The notes under the pieces: model-generated | Seen by the model: only the letters and a program-made list of their open reading frames with translations | Databases searched by the model: none | Told to the model about the DNA's origin: nothing | Made by a program: the position numbers and the translations under genes | In this document: piece by piece, positions 1-8,439 of the stretch | Layout: each line of letters opens with the position of its first letter | How positions within the stretch are numbered: position 1 is the stretch's first letter | Assembly: GCA_016711225.1 (NCBI GenBank) | Contig: JADJTK010000054.1 | Coordinates: 1 to 55,814, forward strand | Reading direction: 5' to 3' | Origin: Opitutaceae bacterium | GTDB taxonomy: Bacteria > Verrucomicrobiota > Verrucomicrobiia > Opitutales > Opitutaceae | Length of the DNA: 55,814 bases

Positions 1-238
1 CAGATTCGACCGGCAAGCACGCGAACAGGCAGGCAACCAAGCCAGTCGTTGGTCTCGTCGCCCGGGAAGGATGAAGTCTCCCGAAGCGGCGGGGCATCTC
101 CGCAGGCCTCTGCCCGCATTGTTCCGGGCTGAATAAGGTCTGGTGTTCGCCACCGGCTGCGCCCCGCGCCTCGAGGGGGCCACAGGGGCGCCACGGCCGG
201 GAAGCCTCCAGACTCAACGTACCCCGGCCTTGAAGAGA

Positions 239-648
239 TCAAGCTAACCGGGCTGCTGCCGACGCATTGATCCGGCGCATGTCAAAGTCGGGGTCAAAGA
301 ACTCGCTGAAGCCCTCAATCATCCCCAGCAACTCTTGGGCGCTCAGATCCTGAAAGCCCCGCTCCACTCGAAATCCCGCTCGATCTCTGCCGCTCCGACG
401 ACCTTGATCGCTCCATCGTGCCGCCGGTCCTTACAGATGGTTGTGAACAGGGCGACCACCGCGGTGCGCGTCGCCTTCGAGAATCTGCAGGACGTTGCCC
501 TCCCTTGTGACTCGTGCCGGTGATACCGAGCCGCCGGTTCTTCGCGGCTGACGCTCAGGAATAGAGGCGAGGTCGGCGGACGAGAAGAGACCGACAGAGG
601 AACTGACATACGCAGGCTGGATCGCCGGGAGGAGGGCACCTGGGCCAA
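239..648 (-). pseudogene. BLUF-domain photoreceptor remnant
   Basis: Reading the minus strand across three frames gives a recognisable BLUF domain (blue light using FAD): an N-terminal YVSSSVGLFSSADLASI segment, then EGNVLQILEGDA, then VALFTTICKDRRHDGAIKV, then AEIERDFEWS.AF, and finally QDLSAQELLGMIEGF up to a stop at 239-241. BLUF proteins normally read I-x-x-L-x-Y-x-S at the start, R-x-N around the flavin-binding Asn, and D-x-x-W-S-M-x-F near the end. The central R-N/ITG-L-L part is scrambled here and at least two frame changes are needed, so no functional protein can be made as written. No complete start is visible. Either a decayed gene or a gene hit by sequence errors. Confidence 0.6.
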
Positions 649-990
649 ACTTGACCTGCGGACTCCGAGCAGGCGAAAACACGATCACTTCCGCTTTCTC
701 TTTCGGTGATCTGCGCCGGGTTAAGGGGAATGCGGCGACCGGGCCGAGTATTTAGTTACGGGCACAGGAAGGTGGGTGAACCCTCATCCCCGCGCGTGCT
801 CCGCCCGCGCGTCGCGACCAGACCGGCGATTCGGCCCAGTCAGGGCCGGTAACCAAGATCCCCAGCAAGCCAGCGCCGCAATCCGATTTCCGCCTCGCGC
901 GTATGCAACCTTTCTGCGCCATCCCGGCGAGACCAACTACGCGTACTCTCCTCCGGGACCCAGCCCGCGGTCGTCCGCTGCAAACCCTCG
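649..990. other. Intergenic, no gene seen
   Basis: Neither strand shows a protein-like reading frame, a tRNA or a clear hairpin with a T tract between the BLUF remnant and the PEP-CTERM remnant. Confidence 0.5.
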
Positions 991-1527
991 CATGAAAACC
1001 TCCATCCTCGCCCTCCTTTTCCGTCGGGCTTCTGGCCCCGGTCGGCTCCGCTCCACGCCCAGATCGTGCTGCATCTCGACACCGCGAACGAGAAGCTGTG
1101 GTTCTCCAGGGCAGATACCGGCGCCCTGCAACCGTTTATCATCGGCCAGTACGCAGGCTGGGACATGGGCGACAATCTCAACCCGATGGGCCAACTCGAC
1201 GTCAGCGCGGCCTTCACCGCCAGTTCGGGCCAAGGTCCGCGGCGGCGTCTACGCCTACCCGACCGGTTTTGAACTCCTGCTCATCACCTTCCCTCGGAGG
1301 CTCATCCAGCACCTTCACGGCGGATCCGTCTCAGATATTTTCGACTTTGAACCGCTGAGAAAGCTCAGAAGGACTGGCTCGCAACCCTGATCGGTACCAG
1401 CGTGGCCACCCACTCCCCGGGCGACGGCTTCAGCCCGTTGCAGGTAGTGCCGGAACCCTCGACCTATGCGCTGATTGTCGGCGTCGGGGCCTTCGCCGTC
1501 GCCGTGCTGCTGGCGCCGAAAGCCTGA
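991..1527 (+). pseudogene. PEP-CTERM sorted protein, frameshifted
   Basis: An ATG at 991 opens a signal-peptide-like stretch (MKTSILALLF). After a frame change the mature part reads AQIVLHLDTANEKLWFSRAD and continues to LNPMGQLDVSAAFTASS. Two further frame changes lead through AKVRGGVYAYPTGFELLL and TAEKAQKDWLATLIGTSVAT to the C-terminus VVPEPSTYALIVGVGAFAV, ending at 1527. The PEPSTYAL motif followed by a hydrophobic segment is the PEP-CTERM signal recognised by exosortase/EpsH systems. The usual basic tail is weak (it ends APKA). At least three indels break the frame. PEP-CTERM proteins are secreted and cell-surface or matrix associated; nothing else about its role can be said. No exosortase is present in the window. 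Confidence 0.7.
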
Positions 1528-1631
1528 TTTCAGACACGGACTTCCACCTTTCCGACTCCGCCCACGCCCCCACTTTGGGTGGCGGGATCCTGCGAACGGC
1601 TCGCATCCCGATTGAGCAGGCAGCGGGCATT

Positions 1632-1665
1632 GGCCCGCACCCCCGCGGTACCGCGTGGGCCTTTT
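1632..1665 (+). terminator. Possible terminator after PEP-CTERM remnant
   Basis: GGCCC at 1632 pairs with GGGCC at 1657-1661 around an inner GCGGTACCGC palindrome, followed by TTTT. The stem is bulged, so this is a weak call. Confidence 0.4.
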
Positions 1666-2207
1666 CGATCTTGGTTGTCTGCGCTTCCTTCTGTGGGTGC
1701 TCGTCCCGTGATTCGCTTTTCCGCATCCTCTCCTCGCTGAGACCTCGCAGCAGGCCTGCCCGTGTTTCATCTCTCGTGCGACGACCACTATTAGTGTCTC
1801 ACGATCCAGCGGCGCGGACTTCGCCCAGCCGCTTCGGTGACATCCGTTTCGAGTGCGACGGCAGCTCTGCGACAACTGCGACGTCATCCGGCCAGATCGA
1901 GGCCGACTCGGCCCGGCTCCGCATCCCCTCGACCCCAAGCGCGCCAAGAAATTCGAGGGCGCTTACGGGAATATCTAGTGTCGAACCCACGACCGCCCCG
2001 CCGACAAACCGGCGGCGCTGCGTTCCTCCAGCGCCTGCTCACTGGCACCGAATTACTCACGGTGGGAATGAAACCGGACGGAGCGAAAAGGATCGGTGAC
2101 AAGTGATGGGACACTTCCCCGCGGCGTGTTCGCCCGCAGCTCCGTGCCATCCTTAACCTGGCCGTGGCGGCTACCCGCCCCGCCGCGGCCGAAGTCGTCG
2201 CCCGTTG
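1666..2207. other. Intergenic, no recognisable gene
   Basis: Short protein-like stretches occur on both strands, for example DVIRPDRGRL...KRAKKFEGAYGN on the plus strand ending near 1978, but none has a start, a family signature or a stable frame. It could be another frameshifted gene. Confidence 0.4.
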
Positions 2208-3057
2208 CTACGGATCAGCGGCGCAGCAGAAGCGGTCGCGCTCGGCGGTGAGGTCGCGTTTGGACTCCACTGACGAGTAGCCATGCGCCTGTGCAAAGTC
2301 GTGGAGCGCCTCATGCTGGGCAATGCCGGTCTCCAGCGCGGAGAGCCCAGTCCGCGGCAGGTTCCCGGGCGCGCCGCCGATGATCGCCTCCGGTCAAAGC
2401 CCCGACCATCGCGCGCGGCGACCAGAGCAGTGACCGGATCGTGGTCGCGTACCTCCGGCTCGGCCTCGGCCACCTCGGCGGCGGTGAGATACGGTGGATT
2501 GTAACCAGGTCAAAGGGCGACTCGCCCGCCAGGGCGCCAAACCAGTCCGACTCCACAATCGACCACGATCGGCGTATCCGAGCGAGGCGGCATTCTCCCG
2601 CGCGAGCGTCAAGGCGTCGGGGCTGCGGTCCACGGCGACCACGGCGGACTCGGGCCAGAACTTCGCCAGCGCGAGGGCGATGGCCCCGGTGCCCGTACCC
2701 AGATCCAAAATTCGGGCGGGGGCGGATCCAAAGGCGTTGGTGACGAACTCCAGCAGCTGCTCGGTCTCCGGGCGGGGAATGAGGCCACGGCGGTCGGTCT
2801 TGAGCTTGAGGTCGAAGAAGTCCGTCTCCCCCAAAATATGCTGGAGCGGCTCGCGTTGGCTGCGGCGCTTGACCAGCGGGCGGATGGCCGCGAGCTCGGG
2901 CTCGGTCAGCAAGCGATCAAATTGCAGGTACAGATCCATCCCCGACGCGCTTGAGCGCGTAGGCCACCAGCAACTCGGCGTCCAGGCGCGCGCTCTCAAC
3001 GCCCTTCGCCTGGAGGAAGTCGGTGGTCTTGCGGAGGATGTCGAGAAGGGAGGGCAC
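2208..3057 (-). pseudogene. prmC: PrmC, release factor glutamine methyltransferase, several frameshifts
   Basis: PrmC methylates the Gln of the GGQ motif in RF1 and RF2 with SAM. Here the product can only be read by changing frame. The pieces, in order, are a GTG start at 3057 with PSLLDILRKTTDFLQAKGVE; then MDLYLQFDRLLTEPELAAIR and the REPLQHILGETDFFDL and IPRPETEQLLEF motifs; the SAM-binding ILDLGTGTGAIALALA; ESDWFGALAGESPFDLVT; the catalytic NPPY (NPPYLTAAEVAEAEPEV); and a C-terminus EAIIGGAPGNL...ESKRDLT ending at 2208. Total length is right for the family (about 280 residues). At least four indels, near 2940, 2560, 2510 and 2400, separate the pieces. prmC is normally kept and often sits beside prfA, which lies 1 kb away here, so sequence error is at least as likely as true loss. 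Confidence 0.75.
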
Positions 3058-3060
3058 GTT

Positions 3061-3136
3061 CGAATTGCAGAGTGCAGATTGCGGACCGGGCGGACTGGCA
3101 GGCGAAAGGCTGAAGGCAGAAGGAGGAAGGCGAAAG
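3061..3136 (-). repeat. Heptamer repeats upstream of prmC
   Basis: Two 7-bp tandem runs. TGCAGAG/TGCAGAT/TGCGGAC occupies 3066-3086. GCGAAAG/GCTGAAG/GCAGAAG/GAGGAAG/GCGAAAG occupies 3102-3136. Read on the prmC strand they become pyrimidine-rich CTTCNGC units directly before the start codon, the same arrangement as before the secreted-protein genes at 38-52 kb. Confidence 0.75.
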
Positions 3137-3571
3137 TACAGACTCTCCGAGTGGACGGCGAGAGCCTGGAGACCCTAGGCTGTACCGCGAACCAAAGATT
3201 GAGAATCCGATTCCGGCCGATTTCACGGGACCATGCCCCGCCTGCGCGGGGATCCAAAGGCAAGGTCGGAAACCAAGTCGGCCCGCCAGCCACGGGCGGA
3301 CAGGTCGCCTGGTGCGGTCCGAATCGAGATCCCTACCGCCGACGAACGCCACGGACTTGAACCTCGCCAACCGAGAAGGCAGCGATGCCGGTTCGCTGGG
3401 CGCAACGCCACCGACCGCCACGAGTCCCGAAAGCCCCGAATCCAACTCCGAGCGAAGCCGCAGAATCGCGGGCCTGAGCAACCGGCGCCGACCATCTTCT
3501 TCCTCGGCGTTCGAAAACCACGGCGTACTTGCCGTACTCGCCCTGACACCTCAGCACAACCGCGAGCCATC
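3137..3571. other. Intergenic, no gene seen
   Basis: No coding pattern is visible between prmC and the PNPOx-like gene. A perfect-looking GC palindrome (CCCCGCCTGCGCGGGG, 3236-3251) of the dispersed REP-like type is present. Confidence 0.45.
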
Positions 3572-4033
3572 ATGCCACCCAAAGCCATCACCGACCCGAC
3601 CATCCTCGCAGAGATCTTTGCCTCGGCGGAGGTCTGCCGCATCGCCATGGTTGACCACGGCGAGCCATACCTCGTGCCGATGAACTTCGGGTTCCTCGAC
3701 AATGCCCTCTATTTCCACTCCTCCGCCACAGGCCGGAAGATCGAGATCCTGAAGAAGAGCAACCGCGTCTGCTTCGAGATCGAAAGCCGGGCGGAAATCG
3801 TCAAACACGCGGAGCCCTGCCACTGGGGCACCAAGGCGCGTTCATTGATTGGGTATGGCCACGTCGAATTCATCACCGACCCAGCGCAAAAGGCACGAGG
3901 TCTCGACGCCATCATGGCGCATCACGGCGCACCCGGCCCGTACCAGTACGACGAGCGCCAACTCCGCGCCGTGGCGGTCCTGCGCATCGCAATCGAGAGC
4001 GTCACCGGCAAGCAACTCGGGAATTGGGACTGA
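3572..4033 (+). CDS. Pyridoxamine 5'-phosphate oxidase-like FMN-binding protein
   Basis: A 153-residue protein starting MPPKAITDPTIL. The core AEVCRIAMVDHGEPYLVPMN, LYFHSSATGRKIEIL, VCFEIE and SLIGYGHVEFI follow the split-barrel PNPOx/NimA-like flavin-binding family, in which FMN binds at the dimer interface and the G-R-K after the HSS/HGA motif contacts its phosphate. Family members reduce small molecules or bind flavin or heme; the substrate cannot be told from sequence. The frame stays open far upstream, but the family homology starts at 3572. It stands alone between divergent prmC and prfA. Confidence 0.8.
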   Translation: MPPKAITDPTILAEIFASAEVCRIAMVDHGEPYLVPMNFGFLDNALYFHSSATGRKIEILKKSNRVCFEIESRAEIVKHAEPCHWGTKARSLIGYGHVEFITDPAQKARGLDAIMAHHGAPGPYQYDERQLRAVAVLRIAIESVTGKQLGNWD

Positions 4034-4106
4034 GCAGTCACCGTTCCTCGACCCAACCCCAGCCCCGTGGCGACCTCGCTTCCTGCGGCCCGAATCCGAT
4101 TCCCGC

Positions 4107-5228
4107 TCAGTCCTCCTCGTCCCCGCCGCGGCGACGGGAAGGCACCGGCTGGCCGGTGAGGGCGGCAAAGCGCGCCTCGAAATCAGCGCGCTGCAGCTCG
4201 ACGATGAGCGGATCGATGGCGCCCTCCAGGATTTGCGGGAGACTGTAGAGGGTAAGCCCGATACGATGATCGGTGCAGCGGTTCTGTGGAAAGCTGTAGG
4301 TGCGGATGCGCTCACTGCGGTCGCCGGTGCCGATCTGGCTGCGACGTTGCGCGGCGTATTTGGCGCGCTCCTTCTCCTCCTCAAGCTGGAGCAGGCGCGA
4401 ACGCAGCACGGCCATCGCGCTGGCCTTGTTCTTCATCTGCGAACGGCCATCGGCGCAATAGACCAGCAGTCCGGTGGGCTTGTGAATGATGCGCACCGCG
4501 GAATCGGTAGTGTTCACGCCCTGGCCGCCGGGACCGCTGGCACGTTGCACTGTGATCTCCAAATCCTGGGGATCGATCTTCAAGTCGACTTCTTCGGCCT
4601 CCGGCAACACCGCCACCGTGACCGTGGAGGTGTGGATGCGCCCGCTAGCCTCGGTGACGGGGACGCGCTGCACGCGATGGACGCCGCTCTCGAACTTGAG
4701 CTGCTTGTAGACGTCGCTGCCGCTGATGAGGAAGATGGCCTCGCGGTAGCCGCCGCGCTCGCTCGGGCTGGTGCTGAGCGGCTCGAACTTCCAGCCGCGG
4801 TTGTCCGCGTACTTCTGGTAGACGCGGACGAGTTCGGCCGCAAAGAGGGCGGCCTCCTCACCGCCGGTACCGGCGCGGATTTCAAAGACGGTGTTGCGCG
4901 AGTCGGTGGGATCCGGGGGGATCATCGCGTGCATGACCTCGCGCTCCAACTCCTCGCGCCGGGCGGCAAGCGCCGGCAGTTCGGAGGCGGCCAACTCGCG
5001 CAGGTCGGCGTCGGCCGCCGGGTCCTTCGCGAGCGCGGTGTTGTCGGCCAAGTCGCGCCCGAGGCGCTGCCACTCGTCAAATTTCTCCAGCAGGGCCCCG
5101 AGGCGTTGTTGCTCGCGGGTGACGTCGGCGGCGCGGCGCAGGTTGGAGTAGAAACCCGGATCGGCCATCTGCGCGTCGAGTTCTTCTTTGCGCCGGAGGA
5201 AGGGCGCGATGTCGGGCAGTGCGGGCAT
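4107..5228 (-). CDS. prfA: Peptide chain release factor 1
   Basis: RF1, 373 residues, which terminates translation at UAA and UAG. The codon-reading tripeptide is PVT (RVPVTEASGRIHTST, about residue 188), the P-x-T form of RF1 rather than the SPF of RF2. The GGQ motif (ASGPGGQGVNTTDSAV, about residue 233) triggers peptidyl-tRNA hydrolysis. The frame extends further upstream, but MPALPDIAPFL at 5228 matches the usual RF1 N-terminus. The GGQ Gln is the target of PrmC, whose gene lies about 1 kb downstream on the same strand. The gene between them runs the other way, so the usual prfA-prmC operon is interrupted here. The gene is intact. Confidence 0.97.
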   Translation of the reverse strand: MPALPDIAPFLRRKEELDAQMADPGFYSNLRRAADVTREQQRLGALLEKFDEWQRLGRDLADNTALAKDPAADADLRELAASELPALAARREELEREVMHAMIPPDPTDSRNTVFEIRAGTGGEEAALFAAELVRVYQKYADNRGWKFEPLSTSPSERGGYREAIFLISGSDVYKQLKFESGVHRVQRVPVTEASGRIHTSTVTVAVLPEAEEVDLKIDPQDLEITVQRASGPGGQGVNTTDSAVRIIHKPTGLLVYCADGRSQMKNKASAMAVLRSRLLQLEEEKERAKYAAQRRSQIGTGDRSERIRTYSFPQNRCTDHRIGLTLYSLPQILEGAIDPLIVELQRADFEARFAALTGQPVPSRRRGGDEED

Positions 5229-5338
5229 GTCGGCGGGCCGGTGGGAAAATGTGCGTTGCGGAGGCGTGGAGATGGGGCTTTTCTGCGGGGAACGCAAGGC
5301 CGCGGCCGTCTCCGAGCCGCGGCGCGTCGCACCCGCCC

Positions 5339-6361
5339 ATGGCCACCACGCTGTTCACGCAAAACATCATCGCCTGCATCTGGGATTTCGACAAGACGCT
5401 CATCCCCGAATACATGCAGAGCCCGTTGTTCCGGCGGTACGGGATTGTGGAGCAGGATTTCTGGCACGAGACCAATGCCATGATCGAGATCTACCGGAAG
5501 CGGGGCCACCACATGTCCGGGGAGAACGGTTACCTCAACCACCTGCTCACCTACGTGATGCACGGCAAGCTGCGCGGCTTGAACAACCGCATCCTGCGCG
5601 AATGCGGCCGCGAGATCCGCTTCTACCCGGGGCTGCCGGAGTTCTTCCCCGCGGCGCGCGAATGGGTGCAGGAGAAGCCCGAGTTCGCCCGGCACGAGAT
5701 CAAACTCGAACACTACATCGTGAGCACCGGCCTGGCGGAGATGGTGCGCGGCAGCGCGATCGCCCCCTATGTCGACGGGATCTGGGGCTGCGAATTCATC
5801 GAGAACCCCCTGCCCCCGGGCTTCGTGGGACAGAAGGAGTTCGAGATCGAGGCCGAGGCAGAGATCGCCCAGATCGGAGCGGTGATCGACAACACCACCA
5901 AGACGCGCGCGCTGTTCGAGATCAACAAGGGCACCAACAAGAACGCCGAGATCGACGTAAACGCCAACATCGCCCCGGAAGACCGGCGTATTCCGTTCCA
6001 GAACATGATCTACATCGCCGACGGCCCCAGCGACATCCCCAGTTTTTCGTTGGTGAAGAAGAACGGAGGCAAGGGCTACGCGGTGTACAACCCGGACGTG
6101 GCCGCCGAGTTCGAGCAGAACGACCGTCTGCGGCAGGTGGGCCGCATCGACCACTACGGCCCGGCCGACTACACCCTCACCAGCCCGACGGCGCGCTGGC
6201 TCAAAATGCACATCCAGCGCATGTGCTCGCGCATCGTGGCCGACCGCGAGCACGCCGTCTCCCAACGCGTGTCCCGCCCGCCGCGGCACCTCAACGACAA
6301 GCCTGAAAAGAAAACCCCTGCGACGCCCAAGGGCGTGCAGGGGGAGTTTCTGGCAGAATGA
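5339..6361 (+). CDS. HAD-family hydrolase
   Basis: A 340-residue haloacid-dehalogenase-superfamily protein. Motif I is CIWDFDKTLIPEYM near the N-terminus (nucleophile Asp and general-acid Asp in D-x-D-x-T). A later IYIADGPSDIPSF carries the motif IV acidic pair in a D-G-P-S-D pattern like that of phosphoserine-phosphatase-type members. A large cap-like insertion (about residues 30-130) contains YLNHLLTYVMHGKL. The basic C-terminal tail (about 30 residues rich in K, R and P) may be disordered. It is probably a cytosolic phosphatase of unknown substrate. It is divergent from prfA with about 110 bp between starts. Its last codons overlap a strong hairpin. Confidence 0.8.
   Translation: MATTLFTQNIIACIWDFDKTLIPEYMQSPLFRRYGIVEQDFWHETNAMIEIYRKRGHHMSGENGYLNHLLTYVMHGKLRGLNNRILRECGREIRFYPGLPEFFPAAREWVQEKPEFARHEIKLEHYIVSTGLAEMVRGSAIAPYVDGIWGCEFIENPLPPGFVGQKEFEIEAEAEIAQIGAVIDNTTKTRALFEINKGTNKNAEIDVNANIAPEDRRIPFQNMIYIADGPSDIPSFSLVKKNGGKGYAVYNPDVAAEFEQNDRLRQVGRIDHYGPADYTLTSPTARWLKMHIQRMCSRIVADREHAVSQRVSRPPRHLNDKPEKKTPATPKGVQGEFLAE
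6311..6350. terminator. Bidirectional terminator inside HAD gene end
   Basis: CCCCTGC...ACGCCC AA GGGCGT...GCAGGGG forms a nearly perfect stem. It is flanked by AAAA on the left and GAGTTT on the right, so it could terminate from either side. It lies within the last codons of the HAD gene, before the stop at 6361. Confidence 0.6.
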
Positions 6362-6477
6362 GCGGGCGGTAGCTTCGCCGATCAGGCGAGCCGCCCCCGG
6401 GGGGACCGACCCCTCCCAGATCCGCACGCCCACCAGATCCTCCGCCCCCGGCGCGCGAAGAGGAGAACCTGCGACCG

Positions 6478-6963
6478 CTACGGGCTGAGCACGATACGCT
6501 CCATCGGCGTGCGCTCGGCAATGCTCGCAGCAATCTGGCTACGCCGCAGGTCGCGGGCGATGTTGACCACCCGCTGGGCATATTGGCGGCTTACCCGCGG
6601 CACCCGGCCCGAAGTGACCGACCCGACACCCGCATTCCACGCCATGGCGATGTTGAAGGTCGTGGCCGGCAGGCCCTGCCGTTGCAGTTCGGAGCAGATC
6701 CAAGCGTAATGCGCCAAGGCAACCTCGTCCGCATGAGCCCGCACCAACGCGCTCCGGAACGGCTTACGCGTGTGCATCCGCCACGTCGAATGGCGGAACT
6801 GATAGGCGCCCAATTCCCCATGGGATCCAGGCTGCGGGCTATTCCGGGGATTCTCGATCAGATGGATGGCCTGGAGCGTTTCCCATCGCTCAGCAGCACC
6901 CAGGCTGCCTGCGATGCCACCCAGCACCATGGCGATCAGGAGTCGGATTGTATGTCGGTTCAT
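6478..6963 (-). CDS. Secreted lysozyme-like / lytic transglycosylase-like protein
   Basis: A 161-residue product beginning MNRHTIRLLIAMVLGGIAGS, a signal peptide, with the mature part from about residue 22. AIHLIENPRNSPQPGSHGE is followed by LGAYQFRHSTW, and later FNIAMAWNAGVGSVTSG and YAQRVVNIARDL. That is the order E-x(n)-G-A-Y-Q-x(n)-A-W-N-A-G-x(n)-Y-A-x-R-V of the lysozyme-fold SLT-type family, with the Glu of LIEN the likely catalytic acid. The expected role is cleavage of peptidoglycan in the periplasm. A longer upstream start exists in frame, but the signal peptide supports 6963. It is convergent with the HAD gene and downstream of xerD on the same strand. Confidence 0.7.
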   Translation of the reverse strand: MNRHTIRLLIAMVLGGIAGSLGAAERWETLQAIHLIENPRNSPQPGSHGELGAYQFRHSTWRMHTRKPFRSALVRAHADEVALAHYAWICSELQRQGLPATTFNIAMAWNAGVGSVTSGRVPRVSRQYAQRVVNIARDLRRSQIAASIAERTPMERIVLSP

Positions 6964-7088
6964 AGGTTGTCTTTCTGTTTTGCGTGGCGTGACCACTGGC
7001 TGGAGTGGCCACGGACACTACTTGACCCGCTTTTTACGGCGGGGCGGACAAGTAGTCGCCGAGCGGGTCCCGACAAGCCGATATTCCC

Positions 7089-8036
7089 TCACCGTCCCCG
7101 GGGATGGAACCGGGAATGCTGGTCGGTGAGTCGGGTTGTCTCGACCGCGGTGTAGATCTGGGTGGTGCCGATATCGGCATGCCCCAGCATCTCTTGGATC
7201 GCGCGCAAGTCCGCCCCACCCGCCAGCAAATGGGTCGCAAAAGAGTGCCTAAGTAGATGGGGTTTAACACTCTTTGGCAGTCCGGCTTTCAAGGCATAGC
7301 CCTTGATCAGGGCCCAAATCGTCTTACGCGAGATAGCCTTCCCTCGTTCGGACAGGAAAAGAGCGCTCCCGGTGCGCGGTTTGACCAACCCCGGACGCCC
7401 CGCCAATAGGTAGTCGGTCACCGCCGCCGCTGCCTGGGTACCGACCGGCACGATCCGCTCCTTGGCTCCCTTCCCGAAAACGCGCACAAACCCCTGCTGG
7501 AGGTCGATTTGTTGCAGGGCTAGCCCCGCCAGCTCCGAGACGCGCAGCCCGCTGGAATAGAAGAGCTCTAGGATGGCCTTGTCACGTAGGCTATGGGCCG
7601 TGCGCGCGCCCGGTGCGGCGAGCAACTTTCCCATGTCCATTTCGCTCAAAGTCGCGGGGAGCTTTCGAGTGACTTTTGGGCCCTGAACAAGCTCGGTAAA
7701 GTCTTGGCGGCAAACGCCTTCCTTGACCAGATAGCGGGCCAGCATCCGCACGGCCGAGAGTTTTCGGCTCATACTGGAGGTCGCCGCCTCCTGCTTGGAG
7801 AGGCTGTAGAGCCAGTCCGACACATTGGCGCCCACCACCGTTGCCCAGTTTGTAATCCTCAGGGAAACCAGCACGTCGCCGAACTGCAACAGATCGACCT
7901 GGTAGGCCGAAAGCGTGTTGCGCGAAAGCCCACGTTCCAGTTGCAGGTAGGCCAAAAACCCGTCGATCGGCTCGCGCAGACTCTCGGGCAAAGCCTCCTT
8001 CGGCGCGGGGGCAGCGCTCTCTTTTTCGCCGGGCAT
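7089..8036 (-). CDS. xerD: Tyrosine recombinase XerC/XerD
   Basis: A 315-residue tyrosine recombinase with an N-terminal SAM-like core-binding domain (about 20-105) and a C-terminal catalytic domain. The catalytic set is complete: Arg165 (SSGLRVSEL), Lys189 (FGKGAKER), His260/Arg263 (HLLRHSFATHLL), His286 (LGHADIGTT) and Tyr295 (QIYTAVE). Xer proteins resolve chromosome dimers at dif. The length, slightly above the usual 300, comes from an N-terminal tail. XerD rather than XerC is a guess; the two are hard to separate without a tree. It is an ordinary chromosomal copy with no phage or integron signs nearby. Confidence 0.88.
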   Translation of the reverse strand: MPGEKESAAPAPKEALPESLREPIDGFLAYLQLERGLSRNTLSAYQVDLLQFGDVLVSLRITNWATVVGANVSDWLYSLSKQEAATSSMSRKLSAVRMLARYLVKEGVCRQDFTELVQGPKVTRKLPATLSEMDMGKLLAAPGARTAHSLRDKAILELFYSSGLRVSELAGLALQQIDLQQGFVRVFGKGAKERIVPVGTQAAAAVTDYLLAGRPGLVKPRTGSALFLSERGKAISRKTIWALIKGYALKAGLPKSVKPHLLRHSFATHLLAGGADLRAIQEMLGHADIGTTQIYTAVETTRLTDQHSRFHPRGR

Positions 8037-8060
8037 GACGAGGGCCGCCCGGTGCGGCCA

Positions 8061-8321
8061 CTACCGGCGCCGACGCGGCGGAGGCATGCCGGCCGGAGCC
8101 TGCGTGCGCACGCGGTAGGTGATCCGCGCCTTCTCCAAATCGTAAGGACTCATTTCCATGCGAACCATGTCGCCGGCCATGATCTTGATGAAATGCTTGC
8201 GGAGCTTTCCCGAAATATGCGCCAGCACGGTATGGCCGTTGGTGAGCTCCACCCGGAACATGGTACCGGGGAGCACCGTGACGATCTTGCCTTCAACCTC
8301 GATGGATTTGCCGTCAGACAT
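8061..8321 (-). CDS. infA: Translation initiation factor IF-1 with arginine-rich tail
   Basis: IF-1 binds the 30S A site during initiation. The OB-fold is complete: IEVEGKIVTVLPGTMFRVEL, NGHTVLAHISGKLRKHFIKI and GDMVRMEMSPYDLEKARIT. The protein is 86 residues against about 72 in most bacteria. The extra part is a C-terminal QAPAGMPPPRRRR tail, which could add nonspecific RNA contact. It lies 24 bp upstream of xerD on the same strand and may be cotranscribed with it. No Shine-Dalgarno sequence is visible before the ATG. Confidence 0.95.
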   Translation of the reverse strand: MSDGKSIEVEGKIVTVLPGTMFRVELTNGHTVLAHISGKLRKHFIKIMAGDMVRMEMSPYDLEKARITYRVRTQAPAGMPPPRRRR

Positions 8322-8439
8322 GGGTGGGAAACACAGAGAGGAAGAGTGAAAGGGAATGCATGCGCGTCGTTTGCGGGAAAGCCATTGAATGCCGCCGGAG
8401 AGCCGGGTAAGTCAAGGCTCCAATCGCCCTCCACCACCG

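Noticed and set aside
3849..5483. Plus-strand open frame opposite prfA
   Set aside because: Its first part overlaps the PNPOx-like gene in another frame and the rest is antisense to prfA, whose motifs are complete.
7089..8036. Tyrosine recombinase as a sign of an integrated element
   Set aside because: It groups by motif and size with housekeeping XerC/D, next to infA. No att repeats, tRNA or phage genes are near.
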